A stretch of 64,000 nucleotides of DNA. Origin: Pantoea rodasii (GTDB lineage Bacteria > Pseudomonadota > Gammaproteobacteria > Enterobacterales > Enterobacteriaceae). The notes beneath the pieces were generated by a model. It was given only the letters and a program-made list of their open reading frames with translations, searched no databases and had not been told where the DNA came from. The number at the start of each line of letters is the position of its first letter. The stretch's first letter is position 1. The stretch lies in NCBI RefSeq assembly GCF_002095465.1, contig NZ_MLFP01000002.1, positions 62,001-126,000 of the forward strand, written 5' to 3'. A program made the position numbers and the translations under genes. Below are positions 46,983-58,470 of the stretch, piece by piece.

Positions 46983-48044
46983 ATGCAATCACTGATGACT
47001 CCTTCTGAAGCGTACAGCTCGCTCGCAGCCCAGGCCAATAACCGTGGCGTGCTGGCGGCGGCGGCAACCGGCTTAAGCACTTTTATCACCGACAAAGGCG
47101 GCGATGTTGATCGTATTTTTGGCATCAGCGGCATCGATTCTGAGCTACTGGCCAGCCCGACGCTCAGCCTTGGCCTGGTCAACTATTGCCGTGTGATGGA
47201 AGAAGCGGCGCGCCACTCTGGTTTTGATAACTTCGGTTTGCACTACGGCAAGCAGTTCAAACCGCAGTCATTAGGGCTGATTGGCTATATCGGGCTCTGT
47301 TCGCCCACTTTGGAGCAGGCTCTGCACAATGTGGTGAATGCTTTTCCCTGGCATCAGCACGATACGTTGACGCGTCTGGTCGACAAAGGCGACTGCTGGC
47401 GGCTGGATTATCAGGTGCGGCACGGGGCAATCCTCTCGCGTCGGCAGGATGCAGAACTGACGCTCGGGATGTTCCTGAATCTGATTCGTCACGTGGCGGG
47501 CAAAAACTGGGCGCCGCGCGAGGTGCACTTTGAGCATCCACGCCCGGAGCAGTGGCACGAGCACTGCAAAGTGTTTGATGCGCCCGTGTGGTTCGAGCAA
47601 CCCTTTAACTCGTTGTTGATCGCTAAACGGGATCTGCAACGCACGATGCCAGAACAGGACCCGATGCTGCTGATGGTGATGCAGGATGCCATCCGCCGCC
47701 TGAACAGTAGCGCTTCACTGCAAAGTGTGGTGGAGCAGGCGCGTTCGCAGGTCAATTTGTCGTTGATGCAGGGCGAACCGGTGCTGGAAGAGATTGCGGA
47801 TAAAATGGGCCTGTCGAGCTGGTCGCTGCAACGGCGGCTGCGCGAAGAGGGCATCAGCTTCACCGCGCTGGTGGATAAAGTGCGTTGCGAAATGGCCACG
47901 CACTACCTGCAACAGAAGCAATTGCCGATCTCGGAGATGGCGCTGCTGCTGGGCTATTCCGAAGTCAGTGCCTTTTCACGCGCTTTCCGGCGCTGGTTTG
48001 GCATCAGCCCGCGTCAGTGGCGCCAGGATGGGCTGGTGAGCTAG
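46983..48044 (+). CDS. AraC-family transcriptional regulator
   Basis: 353 residues: an N-terminal arabinose-binding-like domain of the OruR/ArgR type (GVLAAAATGLSTFITDKGG, ISGIDSELLASPTLSLGLVNYCRVMEEAA, FGLHYGKQFKPQSLGLIGYI) and a C-terminal pair of helix-turn-helix motifs (EEIADKMGLSSWSLQRRLREEGISFTAL, ISEMALLLGYSEVSAFSRAFRRWFGISPRQWR). ATG 46983 follows GAGG. It lies downstream of the kinase and 1.4 kb from the CGGTCAACT repeats, which it may bind. Its 3' end overlaps the convergent lipoprotein gene by 41 bp. Confidence 0.87.
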   Translation: MQSLMTPSEAYSSLAAQANNRGVLAAAATGLSTFITDKGGDVDRIFGISGIDSELLASPTLSLGLVNYCRVMEEAARHSGFDNFGLHYGKQFKPQSLGLIGYIGLCSPTLEQALHNVVNAFPWHQHDTLTRLVDKGDCWRLDYQVRHGAILSRRQDAELTLGMFLNLIRHVAGKNWAPREVHFEHPRPEQWHEHCKVFDAPVWFEQPFNSLLIAKRDLQRTMPEQDPMLLMVMQDAIRRLNSSASLQSVVEQARSQVNLSLMQGEPVLEEIADKMGLSSWSLQRRLREEGISFTALVDKVRCEMATHYLQQKQLPISEMALLLGYSEVSAFSRAFRRWFGISPRQWRQDGLVS

Positions 48045-48423
48045 CCTGATGCGGCGCGAAGCCGAACCACGCAGGCTGGGTACGATCCGGCGGCGGCGGT
48101 AATCCTTTCGACTGACCAATCAACTGCCAGGCGCGCAGGCACAGGGTTTCATCACCTTGTGTCTGCGTGACCGCATAGCGCCCGCTGTTTTGCCACTCCA
48201 GCCGCACCATGCATTGTTGTCCCGCGTAATGTCCCGCATCGGAAAATTGCCGGTTGAGCTGGTGCTGCATTTCATCAGCCCATTTGCAGGATGCACTGCC
48301 GGGTTCACTTTGCAGTTGGCATAGGTTTGTGATGTTTTCCGTAGGATGCGATGGAGCCTGCTGGCAGGCGCTGAGCAGGGTGCTCAACAACAACGTGCCA
48401 ACAGCGCGGCGAAATACGTTCAT
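48004..48423 (-). CDS. Lipoprotein with TolA C-terminal-like domain
   Basis: Signal with an L-S-A-C lipobox (Cys20), then a domain resembling the C-terminal domain III of TolA: WADEMQHQLNRQFSDAGHYAGQQCMVRLEWQNSGRY, ETLCLRAWQLIGQSKGLPPPPD. The two cysteines (GQQCMV and ETLCLR) match the disulfide pair of TolA domain III. Start ATG 48423 (the upstream TTG is less likely); 139 residues. The last 41 bp are shared with the convergent AraC gene, which explains the unconserved-looking tail. It may interact with Tol-system partners or be a phage/colicin-related decoy; both are speculation. Confidence 0.7.
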   Translation of the reverse strand: MNVFRRAVGTLLLSTLLSACQQAPSHPTENITNLCQLQSEPGSASCKWADEMQHQLNRQFSDAGHYAGQQCMVRLEWQNSGRYAVTQTQGDETLCLRAWQLIGQSKGLPPPPDRTQPAWFGFAPHQASSPAHPGATDAG

Positions 48424-48617
48424 CAATTTGCCCGGATTTGCAAAACATGGTGGCCAGTGTACTGAACAGTAAAGGGATTGCTATGGCATTTCTCTGACTC
48501 TGATTAGATCCAGGCTTTTTCGCAGAACCGCTCGCACGTGACACAGCCTAATAGGCAGGGGCGACCGGAAAGCCGCACCCTGCGAAAGCAGGCCCAGTTT
48601 TATGGCAAGGCGAAAGA

Positions 48618-51600
48618 TTATTCCCCCGGCAACTCCAGCTTGCTGTAACCCAATCCATTCATTTTACGCACTCTGATCTGTACCGGGATGCGCTCTTTCA
48701 TGGCCTCAACGTGGCTGATCACGCCGATGGTTTTACCGCTGGCGTTCAATGCGTCGAGGGCATCCAGCGCGGTGTCGAGCGTTTCGGCATCCAGCGTGCC
48801 GAAGCCTTCATCGAGGAACAGCGATTCAATGCGCGTTTTGTGGCTGACCAGATCCGACAACGCCAGCGCCAGCGCAAGGCTGACGAGGAAACTTTCGCCG
48901 CCGGACAACGTGCGGGTATCGCGCGTGGCATCGGCCTGCCAGGTATCGACCACTTCCAGCTCCAGCTCATCCGTCACGCGGCGCTGCAGTAAATAGCGTC
49001 CGTGCAGGCGATCCAGCTGACGGTTCGCCAGCCACACCAGATGATCGAGCGTCAATCCCTGGGCGAAGCGGCGGAACTTGTCACCTTTGGCTGAACCGAT
49101 TAAATCATTCAGGCGGCCCAGTTGCGTCAGCTGCACTTCATCATCGGCAATCTGCGCCAGTAACGACTGTTGCTGCTGACGCTGTTGGGCATCGCTGTGC
49201 AATTGCTGCTGCGCTTCACCCTGCTGCCGGGCCGTGTCGCGCAGTGCCACGCGCAGAGATTCGAGCCGTTCGGCGATACCGGCGGCGATTTCATCGCTGA
49301 GATCGGCGGGGCGCAGTTGCTGATGCGCGGTCACACGCTGCGTGAGCTGTTGGCGCAGGGTGATCTGCTGCTGGCGCTGCTGCTCCAGGGTTTGCAGGCG
49401 CTGGCGCAGAAGCAGAATTTCTTGTTCATCCAATAGTGCGCTGCGCAGTGCGTTTTCATCGGCGAAGTCACTGTGTTGCAACGCACTGTTAAACGCCGCT
49501 TCCGCAGCCTGCATGCGCAGATGCATCGCCTGCAGTTGGCTATCGATCTGCTCACACTGGCCGTTAAGGCTGTGCAGCTGGCTCTGCGCCTGCTGCCACT
49601 GTTGCAGCTGCTGTGCCAGCGCCTGTTCGCACTGTTGCAGCGCGGCCTGTTGCTGCTGACGCGCGGCGGTAACCTGACGTTCGCCAAACAGCTGTTGGCG
49701 CTGCTGCTGCTGTTCTGCATGCTGCTGCTGCAAGGTATTCAACGTGCGCTGTAGCGCCTCCAGCTGCTGCTGCTCACGCGTGAGATTGTTTTGCAGGCTG
49801 CTGCGCTCGCTGTCGACCTTGGCCAGCTGCGGTTGTAGCTCGGTCAGCAATCGCTCACTCTGCTGCCACGCCTGCCAGCGCTGCTGTAACGTCATCAGCC
49901 AGCTGGCACGGGCATCGCGCTCAGGTAAGGTAAACTGGTGTGCCGCGAGTTGCTGTTCCAGCTGTTGCGCCAACTGCTGCCAGCCACTGCGCTCAAGGGT
50001 TTCGCGCTGGTTAAGTTCATCCAGCGTATGCTGCAGGTTGCTGAGTTGCTGCTGCGCCAGCTGTTGAGCGCTTAACTGCTGCTGCAACTGCTGTTGCTGT
50101 AACAGATGCGCCTCTTTGGCCTGTTGCAGCGTCCGCGCCGTGTTGTCACGCTGCTGCAGTTGCTGTTGTTGCGTGGCTTCCTGCGCATCTTGTTGCTGTT
50201 GCCAGGTTGCAAAGGCTTCCTGCTGCTCCAGCGTGCAGGTAAGTGCCAGCTCACCGCTGAGACCTTGCCACTGCTCGCGGGCAGCGGCGAGTTGCTGTTC
50301 GAACTCAGTGATCTCCAGTTGCAGCATCTGCTGTTGTTGCAGCGAAAGCTTTTGCTGCTCACCTTTCGCGGTGCCCGACTCTTTGAGCTTGCTGACCAGC
50401 GCTTCCTGCGCCGCCAGCCGCTGCTGGTTTTCGCCCGGCTGTAACTGCTGATACTGCGCGATCGCCGGGTGCTGGCAGGATCCGCACAGCGGGCAGGGCT
50501 GATCGGGTTGTAATCGGGTGCGTTCATCCGCTAACTGCGCAATGGTGCGCTCCAGCTCGCAAATTTTGCGGATATCCAGCAGTGCCTGATGCTCGCGCTT
50601 GTAGTCGTCGCGAAGTGCCTGCAAAGCGCGTTCATCTTGTTGATGCTGCTGTTGTAACTGGGTGAGCTTCTGCTGTCGTTGCTGAAGTTGGGGTTGTAAT
50701 GATTGCCAGCGTGCTGCCAGCAGGCTGAGCTGGTGGCGTGCCGCTCGCTGATGTTGATGCTGGGCCAGTGCCTCACGCAGCGTGGTGCTGCTGGTGTCGG
50801 CTTCGAGCGTAGTCAGTGCCTGCTCCGCTTGTTGACGATGCTGGCTGGCGTGCGTCTCGGCTTGTTGCAAAGGTTGCAACGCCTGCTCACTTTGCGCAAT
50901 GGCCTGCTGCTGCTGTTTTAACTGTGCGTTTTGCTGCTGCTGCTGTGCACTGAGCTGTGCCAGCGACTGCTCGCGTTCATCAAAACGGGCGATATCCGCC
51001 TGCCAGCGCGTCAGTTCCGGGCCCCAGTGCGCCACCGCGGCTTCACGGCTACGAAAGGCCTGCTGCTCAGCCATTTGCTGTTGTAAGCGTTCACTCGCTT
51101 GCTGATGCTGATTCAGCGCGCTTTCACTCTGCTGCACCACCTGTGACTGCTGCGCCTGCAGACGCTGTTGCTCGGTTAACTGCTGCGCACTGCTGGCCAG
51201 TTGTTGATCGAGCGGAATCACCTGTTCCGTCAGCAAGGTTTCCAGCTGTTGCTGGTCGGCGAGCGCCTGTTCACGCGCCTGCTGTGCCGCCTGATAGTGT
51301 TTTTCGCCCTGTTGCAGCGCAGTCTGCGCGTGCTGCTGCTGTGCATGTCGCTGCTGTGACTGCTGTGTCTGTGCCCGTTGATCCTGTTGTAACTGCTCGC
51401 GCTGTTGCAGTTTTTCACGCAGCTTTTCGGCGGGCTCCGCGCGTGCCAGCCGCTGACGATCGCTTTCCGCTTGCTGCCACGCCTGTTCAGCCTGCTGGCT
51501 GGCTTGTTCGGCTTGCTGTTGCTCCTGCGCCAACTGCTGGGATTGCGTCAACCACTGCTGCTGCTGCTGAGTCAGCGCAAACTGCTCGCTCAACGTTTTT

Positions 51601-52294
51601 CCTGTGCGGCTAAGTCCTCAAGCTGCTGCGTCAGTTCTGCGCGACGCACTTCATCCAATAACAGCATGCCGCCCGCGCGGGCACGCAGCGTCTCCAGTTC
51701 ACCGCGTGCGGTGCGCCAGCGCTCGAAAATCTGCATTGAGATTTGGCCGTAGATCTCTGTGCCGGTGAGTTCTTCCAGCAGTTCGGCGCGCTCGCCCGGT
51801 TTGGCGTTGAGAAAGGCAGCGAACTGGCCCTGAGACAGCATCATTGAACGAGTGAAACGGTCAAAATCGAGACCCGAAAGCGTTTCAATCGCCTTGAGCT
51901 TGTCACCGACTTTGTCAGCCACAATCTGGTTATCGGCCACGCGCGCCAGTTCCACGCGCGGTGCCTGCAATTTCCCATCGGCCTGGCCGCGTGCGCGGTT
52001 CTGACTCCAGAAGGCGCGCCAGGCCTCACCTTTGACTTCAAACTCGACTTCGGCCAGGCACTCAGCGGTATCGCGCGTAATCAGTTCGTTTTGCGTCTGC
52101 GACAGCACGCCGAGGCGCGGTGTCTGGTGATAGAGCGCCAGACAGATGGCATCCAATAGCGTGGTTTTACCCGCGCCGGTTGCGCCGGTAATGGCAAATA
52201 AGCCGTTGCTGGCAAAGGGCTCGCGGCGGAAATCGATATACCATTCTCCGCGCAGCGCGTTGAGATTCTTAAAGCGTAACGTCAGAATTTTCAT
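48618..52294 (-). pseudogene. sbcC: Exonuclease subunit SbcC, interrupted by a one-base frameshift
   Basis: SMC-like ATPase of the SbcCD nuclease that opens DNA hairpins. Frame 1 (ATG 52294) has the Walker A motif [18 protein letters not shown] and continues to LAAQEK; frame 2 resumes [10 protein letters not shown] and carries two very glutamine-rich coiled coils around the zinc hook CPLCG (near 50490), then the signature LSGGESFLVSLALALALSDL and Walker B LFLDEGFGTLD. The break is five T (plus strand) at 51596-51600 where six are expected. Repair gives about 1225 residues, longer than E. coli (1048) through the Gln-rich coils. ATGA overlap with sbcD. Probably a read error. Confidence 0.9.
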
Positions 52295-53502
52295 GCGGAC
52301 GGGTTCTCCAGCGCGGCGAGGGTGGTGCGAAATAGCTGGGTCAGCTGCTCGGCCTGCCCGGCATCCAACTGATCTTCCTGCGCCAGCCGACGGGCAAATA
52401 CCTCTTCGACTTTGAGTTCGCTCAGGGTTTCGTTGTCCATGCGTGCCAGACTGCGCTGCCGCTGTTCACGGCTGCGGCGCACCAGCAGCACTTCTACCGG
52501 CAAGGTTTCAGTCAGTTGCTCTACGCGGCGCTGCAAATCACTCAGGTACTCTTGCGTGGTGATTTCAATGTCGAGCCATACCGGCTGCTCGCTGTCACCT
52601 TCGCTGAATTGGCTCAGCTGCTGCTCGATCTCGGCCATCGAACCTTTCAACATCTGCATCGCCTGGAACAGCGGGATCGGCAGCGCTGTGACGCCATCCA
52701 GTTGAGCGCCGAACTCCAGCAGGAACACGCTTTTTTCACGGCCCAGCTCGTCAAAACTGAGCGGGATCGGCGATCCGCTGTAGCGAATATGGTCGCTGTC
52801 GGCAATACGCTGCGCCCGGTGAATATGGCCCAGGGCGATGTAATCTGCGGCAGGAAAAGCCTGTGCCGGGAAGGCATCCAGCGTGCCGATGTAAATATCG
52901 CGCACCGAGTCACTCTTTGTTACCCCAACCGTGGTGAGGTGCCCGGTGGCGATAATCGGCAGTGCGCGATCGCCACGCTCGGCCAGCGCGGCGGCGTAGC
53001 ATTGTTGATAGTGCTGCTCAATGGCTTCCAGCAGCGATATCTGTTTCTCGCGTCCCGATTGTCCCGCCTGACTGCGCAGAATATCGCGTGGGCGCAGATA
53101 GGGAATCGCGCACAGCAGCGCGCCCGGCGTGCCGTCACGCTGTTGCAGCGTCAGCACCTGCTGCTCCCCCTGCGGCGTGGCGCTGGTGATCACCCGCGTA
53201 TTTAAACAGGCGAGTAACTCGCGTGATTCGTTCAGGGTAGCGACGGAATCGTGGTTGCCGGCCAGCACAATCAGCTGGCACTGCGTCGGTTGCAGCGCCA
53301 CCACAAAGCGGTTAAACATTTCGCGCGCATAGCTTGGCGGCGAACCGGTATCAAACAGGTCACCGGCGATGATTAACGCATCCACTTGATGCTGGGCAAT
53401 TTGAGCCAGCAACCAGTCAAGAAAGGCCTGATGTTCGGCCGCTCGACTCTTGCTGTAAAAGAACTGACCAAGATGCCAATCCGCGGTGTGAATGATACGC
53501 AT
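52291..53502 (-). CDS. sbcD: Exonuclease subunit SbcD
   Basis: Mre11-like Mn2+ nuclease subunit of SbcCD. Phosphoesterase motifs in order: [44 protein letters not shown]-terminal capping and SbcC-binding regions complete the 403 residues. ATG 53502 follows GGGAG; the longer frame to 53556 is rejected. Its TGA overlaps the sbcC ATG. Divergent from phoB, as in E. coli. Confidence 0.95.
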   Translation of the reverse strand: MRIIHTADWHLGQFFYSKSRAAEHQAFLDWLLAQIAQHQVDALIIAGDLFDTGSPPSYAREMFNRFVVALQPTQCQLIVLAGNHDSVATLNESRELLACLNTRVITSATPQGEQQVLTLQQRDGTPGALLCAIPYLRPRDILRSQAGQSGREKQISLLEAIEQHYQQCYAAALAERGDRALPIIATGHLTTVGVTKSDSVRDIYIGTLDAFPAQAFPAADYIALGHIHRAQRIADSDHIRYSGSPIPLSFDELGREKSVFLLEFGAQLDGVTALPIPLFQAMQMLKGSMAEIEQQLSQFSEGDSEQPVWLDIEITTQEYLSDLQRRVEQLTETLPVEVLLVRRSREQRQRSLARMDNETLSELKVEEVFARRLAQEDQLDAGQAEQLTQLFRTTLAALENPSA

Positions 53503-53617
53503 GAAAACTCCCTGCTTCGTTAAGCGAGCGCGAATTATAACTGCTTCAGATCGCAAAGAAAAAAAGCGATAATCGTTGTCACATTTCTGTTTTTTAACTA
53601 TTTATCATAGGTCGGGT

Positions 53618-53646
53618 TTTTCATAAAAGTGTCATAAAACTGACGC
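53618..53646 (+). promoter_or_regulatory. PhoB box upstream of phoB
   Basis: Three 7-mers with 4-base A spacers: TTTTCAT-AAAA-GTGTCAT-AAAA-CTGACGC, matching two overlapping Pho boxes (CTGTCAT-N4-CTGTCAT). It is followed by a CATAAT -10-like hexamer at 53646-53651, giving autoregulation of phoBR. Confidence 0.85.
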
Positions 53647-53698
53647 ATAATGGCGCCGCAAATCCCCGTGACCTAATGTCACAAAAGCAGGAGTTATA

Positions 53699-54388
53699 AT
53701 GGCTAAGCGCATTTTGGTTGTGGAAGACGAAGCTCCCATCCGTGAAATGTTATGTTTCGTGCTGGAACAGAATGATTATCAGCCTATTGAGGCAGAAGAC
53801 TATGACAGCGCGATTGGTAAGTTGATCGAACCCTGGCCTGATTTAATTCTGCTGGATTGGATGTTGCCTGGCGGCAGCGGTATTCAGTTTATTAAACATT
53901 TGAAACGTGAAGCCATGACGCGCGACATCCCGGTGATGATGCTGACGGCGCGCGGTGAAGAAGAAGATCGCGTGCGCGGTCTGGAAGTGGGCGCGGATGA
54001 CTACATCACCAAACCTTTCTCACCGAAAGAGCTGATGGCACGTATCAAAGCGGTAATGCGTCGTATATCACCGATGGCAGTGGAAGAGGTGATTGAGATG
54101 CAGGGCCTAAGCCTGGATCCCTCCTCACATCGCGTGATGTCGGAAAGCACCCCGCTGGAAATGGGGCCTACCGAATATAAATTACTGCACTTCTTTATGA
54201 CGCACCCAGAACGTGTTTACAGCCGTGAACAGCTGCTGAACCACGTGTGGGGCACCAACGTTTACGTTGAAGATCGTACGGTTGATGTGCATATCCGTCG
54301 TTTACGTAAGGCGCTGGAAGTCACTGGCCACGATCGCATGGTTCAAACCGTTCGCGGAACAGGGTATCGTTTCTCTGCCCGCTACTAA
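53699..54388 (+). CDS. phoB: Phosphate regulon response regulator PhoB
   Basis: OmpR/PhoB-type response regulator. Receiver domain with acidic pocket [10 protein letters not shown], phosphoacceptor in [13 protein letters not shown] (Asp53), MLTARG threonine and [10 protein letters not shown] lysine; C-terminal winged helix [39 protein letters not shown]. 229 residues, the E. coli length. ATG 53699 follows GCAGGAG. Preceded by a Pho box and followed 14 bp later by phoR. Confidence 0.97.
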   Translation: MAKRILVVEDEAPIREMLCFVLEQNDYQPIEAEDYDSAIGKLIEPWPDLILLDWMLPGGSGIQFIKHLKREAMTRDIPVMMLTARGEEEDRVRGLEVGADDYITKPFSPKELMARIKAVMRRISPMAVEEVIEMQGLSLDPSSHRVMSESTPLEMGPTEYKLLHFFMTHPERVYSREQLLNHVWGTNVYVEDRTVDVHIRRLRKALEVTGHDRMVQTVRGTGYRFSARY

Positions 54389-54402
54389 ACGGAGTCTTTA
54401 CC

Positions 54403-55713
<1,311 letters not shown>

Positions 55714-55722
55714 GCACGACGG

Positions 55723-55807
55723 AGCGGCGCAATTTATTGCGCTATGCCAATGGGTCAGGCCATGTACGAGTTATTCGCACATACGGTAGCGGCGCAATTT
55801 ATTGCGC
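55723..55807. repeat. Two direct copies of the REP-like element
   Basis: AGCGGCGCAATTTATTGCGC occurs at 55723-55742 and again at 55788-55807, 65 bp apart in the phoR-pstS-like gap. Each copy contains the imperfect palindrome GCGCAAT...ATTGCGC. It is the same family as at 46718-46816. Confidence 0.7.
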
Positions 55808-55870
55808 GATCAATCGTGGCGCGACAGAATGTGCACTTGGATGTTCATGACCTGATTGACGGAAGACCTG

Positions 55871-56798
55871 ATGAAATCGCTGTTGTTGTTCACGTTGCTG
55901 TTGTGCTCTGCGCTGGCGCAAGGCCAACAAACCATGCTCACCGGCAATTTGAGCAGCGTCGGTTCCGATACCCTGGGCTATCTGATGACCTTATGGGGCG
56001 AGGATTTCAGCCGCCAGTCACCGGGCGTTAACGTGCAGGTGCAGGCGGCCGGATCTTCAACTGCGCCCACCGCGCTGGCGGCGGGGCGCTGCCCAACTCG
56101 GCGCGATGAGCCGTCCGATGCAAATCGATGAACGTCAGCTGTTTACCACCCGCTACGGTTATCCGCCGCTGGCGGTGCCGGTGGCAATGGATGCGTTGGT
56201 GGTGGTGGTCAATCAGGACAATCCGCTGCCCCATATCGATCAACCGCAACTCGATGCCCTTTTCTCCATCACCCGCTTATGTGGCGCCCGCCAGGTGCCG
56301 CAGCGCTGGGGCGATCTTGGCCTTACTGAAGCGGCATGGGCACAACGCGGCATTCAACGTTTTGGTCGTAATTCGGCGTCGGGCACCTGGGGTTTCTTTA
56401 AACAGCAGGCGCTGTGTAAAGGTGATTTCCGCTCTGATGTGGCGGAGTTTCCCGGTTCGGCCGCAGTGGTGCAGGCAGTTGCGGCGACGCCCAATAGCAT
56501 TGGTTATGCCAGTTTCGGTTTTCACCTGAGCGGCGTGAAGATGGTGCCGATTGTCACCGCCAGCGGCGACAGCGTGATGCCGGATGCCGAATCCATTCGC
56601 AGCGGCCGTTATCCGTGGTCGCGTCCGCTCTATATTTACGTCAATAAAGCCCCGGGCAAACCACTGCCGCCGCTGGTGAATGCGTTCCTGCATCAGGTGC
56701 TGTCGCCTGCCGGTCAGCGGCGCGTGACCGAAGCAGGTTATCTGCCGCTGTCTGACAGCCAAATGGCGCAGGCGCGTGCGGCCATTGAGGGAAATTGA
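55871..56798 (+). pseudogene. PstS-like phosphate-binding protein, interrupted by a one-base frameshift
   Basis: Predicted periplasmic substrate-binding protein of the PstS-like (PBP-like) group. Frame 1, from ATG 55871, has a Sec signal ([18 protein letters not shown]) and [22 protein letters not shown], then breaks after ALAAG. Frame 2 continues [18 protein letters not shown], then VPVAMDALVVVVNQDNPL, FGRNSASGTWGFFKQQALC (phosphate-binding Ser/Gly loop) and IGYASFGF. One extra G in the run at 56083-56086 breaks it; repair gives 308 residues. Its place next to phoBR fits a phosphate role, but there is no permease or ATPase gene beside it and no evident Pho box. Confidence 0.78.
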
Positions 56799-56883
56799 AG
56801 TACGTGCATCCGAACATGAATTTTATTCACGTCCCCTGAATTTTCTTCCATTGCCGAAATGGGTTACGCGTGTCACTCTCTCT

Positions 56884-56907
56884 GGACATTTAGCCGTCCA
56901 GATGGCT
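56884..56907 (+). promoter_or_regulatory. Three tandem MetJ-type boxes
   Basis: GGACATTT, AGCCGTCC and AGATGGCT lie head-to-tail and match the met-box consensus AGACGTCT at 5, 6 and 6 of 8 positions. They sit between a TGGACA -35-like hexamer (56883-56888) and a TATAA -10-like element (from 56907), an arrangement for repression by MetJ. Confidence 0.6.
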
Positions 56908-56965
56908 ATAAATAACCAGTTGAAATTATACCCTGACGCAACTATGCGTTTAGCCAGGAGTGAAC

Positions 56966-58068
56966 ATGTCACAACCACAACCGTTCCGCGCCGATACCGT
57001 CGGCAGTTTTCTGCGTCCTGCAGCGATTAAGCAGGCACGCGTGCAGTTTGCCAACGGCGAAATCAGCGCTGAACAGCTGCGTCAGGTCGAAGATAACGAA
57101 ATCCGCCACGTGGTCGAGCAGCAACGAGCTAACGGCCTGCAGGTGGTGACCGACGGCGAATTCCGTCGTGCCTGGTGGCATTTTGACTTCTTTGGCGATC
57201 TGCAGGGCGTTGAGCTGTTTGAAGCCGAGCAGGGCATTCAATTCAACGGCGTGCAAACCAAAGCGCACGGCGTGAAAGTCACCGGTAAAGTGGGCTTTAA
57301 TCCGAATCACCCGATGCTGGATCATTTCCGCTTCCTGAAAAGTGTTGCGGGCGACGCGGTGGCGAAGATGACCATCCCAAGCCCAAGCGTGCTGCACTTC
57401 CGCGGCGGCCGTAAGGTGATTGATGCCACCGTTTACCCGGATCTGAAAGAGTACTTTGCCGATCTGGCGCAGACCTATAAAGATGCGATCGCAGCGTTCT
57501 ACGCCGCGGGCTGCCGTTTCCTGCAGCTGGATGACACCGTTTGGGCTTACCTGTGCTCTTCAGATCAGCAGCAGCAAATCCGTGAACGCGGTGAAGATCC
57601 GCAGGCGCTGGCACGTATTTACGCTGAGGTGCTGAACAAAGCGCTGGAAGATAAACCGGCTGACCTGACGATTGGTCTGCATGTGTGTCGCGGTAACTTC
57701 CGCTCCACCTGGATTTCTGAAGGTGGCTATGAGCCGGTGGCCGAGATTCTGTTTGGTCAGGTGAATATCGATGCTTACTTCCTCGAATATGACAACGAGC
57801 GTTCGGGTGGTTTTGAGCCGCTGCGCTTTATCAAGCCAGGCCATCAGCAAGTGGTGTTGGGTCTGATCACCACTAAAGCGGTGAACTGGAAGATCCGGCG
57901 CAAGTAAAAGCGCGCCTGCAGGAAGCTTCGCAGTTTGTTAGCCTGAACCAGATTTGCCTCAGCCCACAGTGTGGCTTTGCCTCAACAGAAGAGGGCAACA
58001 GCCTGACGGAAGAGCAGCAGTGGCAGAAGATTCGTCTGGTGGTCGATATCGCCAATCAGGTGTGGTGA
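56966..58068 (+). pseudogene. Cobalamin-independent methionine-synthase-like enzyme (MetE C-terminal type), one-base frameshift
   Basis: Single-barrel homologue of the MetE catalytic half (YxjG/YxjH-like), predicted to transfer a methyl group to homocysteine or a related thiol with zinc. Frame 1 (ATG 56966, AGGAG upstream) has FRADTVGSFLRP, VTDGEFRRAWWHFDFF, FLQLDDTVWAYL, the zinc-ligand motif GLHVCRGN and VNIDAYFLEYD. It breaks at LGLITTK. Frame 2 supplies GELEDPAQVKARL, the second zinc cysteine in LSPQCGFAS, and ends VVDIANQVW at 58068. One base is missing near AAA at 57875-57877; repair gives about 367 residues. The MetJ-type boxes upstream support a methionine role. Confidence 0.82.
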
Positions 58069-58088
58069 TGCTGTAAACTTGTGCAAAC

Positions 58089-58110
58089 AGGCGCGTAAAT
58101 CGCGCCTTTT
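58089..58110 (+). terminator. Terminator after the methionine-synthase-like gene
   Basis: AGGCGCG / CGCGCCT with loop TAAAT, then TTTT, 20 bp past the stop at 58068. Confidence 0.75.
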
Positions 58111-58470
58111 GTGCATCCGGAAGCCCATTTTTGCAAGGAGATCTCCCGCTATGCGGAAACTTTAAGCAAATCATCTGAGGTGTTTTCGCGCTATTCCCCG
58201 CTGATGCACTGCTTTGTGTCACTTTCTTGTTATATCCTTCTGGTTTTCCGATCCCGTATTGCCTTTCTTCGCTATAAACGTTTTAATTTGCGCCGTTGTC
58301 GATTCATCCCTCTGCGAACAGAAGAAAAGCAGTTTAAATCACCTGCGCTTAATCGATTTGGCCCGCATAACGCTCTGATTCCGTCAGATAAGCCTTCGTT
58401 TGGGTGCATCCAGAGGACAACACGCACTCAACTTCCACCGCAACATCAGCCACAGGCAGTACAGAAGTTT
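58111..58470 (+). other. Long region upstream of brnQ; no gene supported
   Basis: 360 bp open in the brnQ frame, but of unconvincing composition. AAGGAG at about 58135 followed by ATGCGGAAACTTTAA is a possible 4-codon leader. I see no branched-chain-codon attenuator. This region presumably holds the brnQ promoter and a long leader. Confidence 0.35.

Noticed and set aside
49342-50451. Several long cysteine/leucine-rich frames on the plus strand opposite sbcC
   Set aside because: They are translations of CTG/TGC/GCT triplets opposite the CAG-rich sbcC coding sequence; low complexity and no translation signals.
58111-58470. 120-codon N-terminal extension of brnQ
   Set aside because: BrnQ homologues begin at the [10 protein letters not shown] position; the extension lacks any domain and directly follows a terminator.
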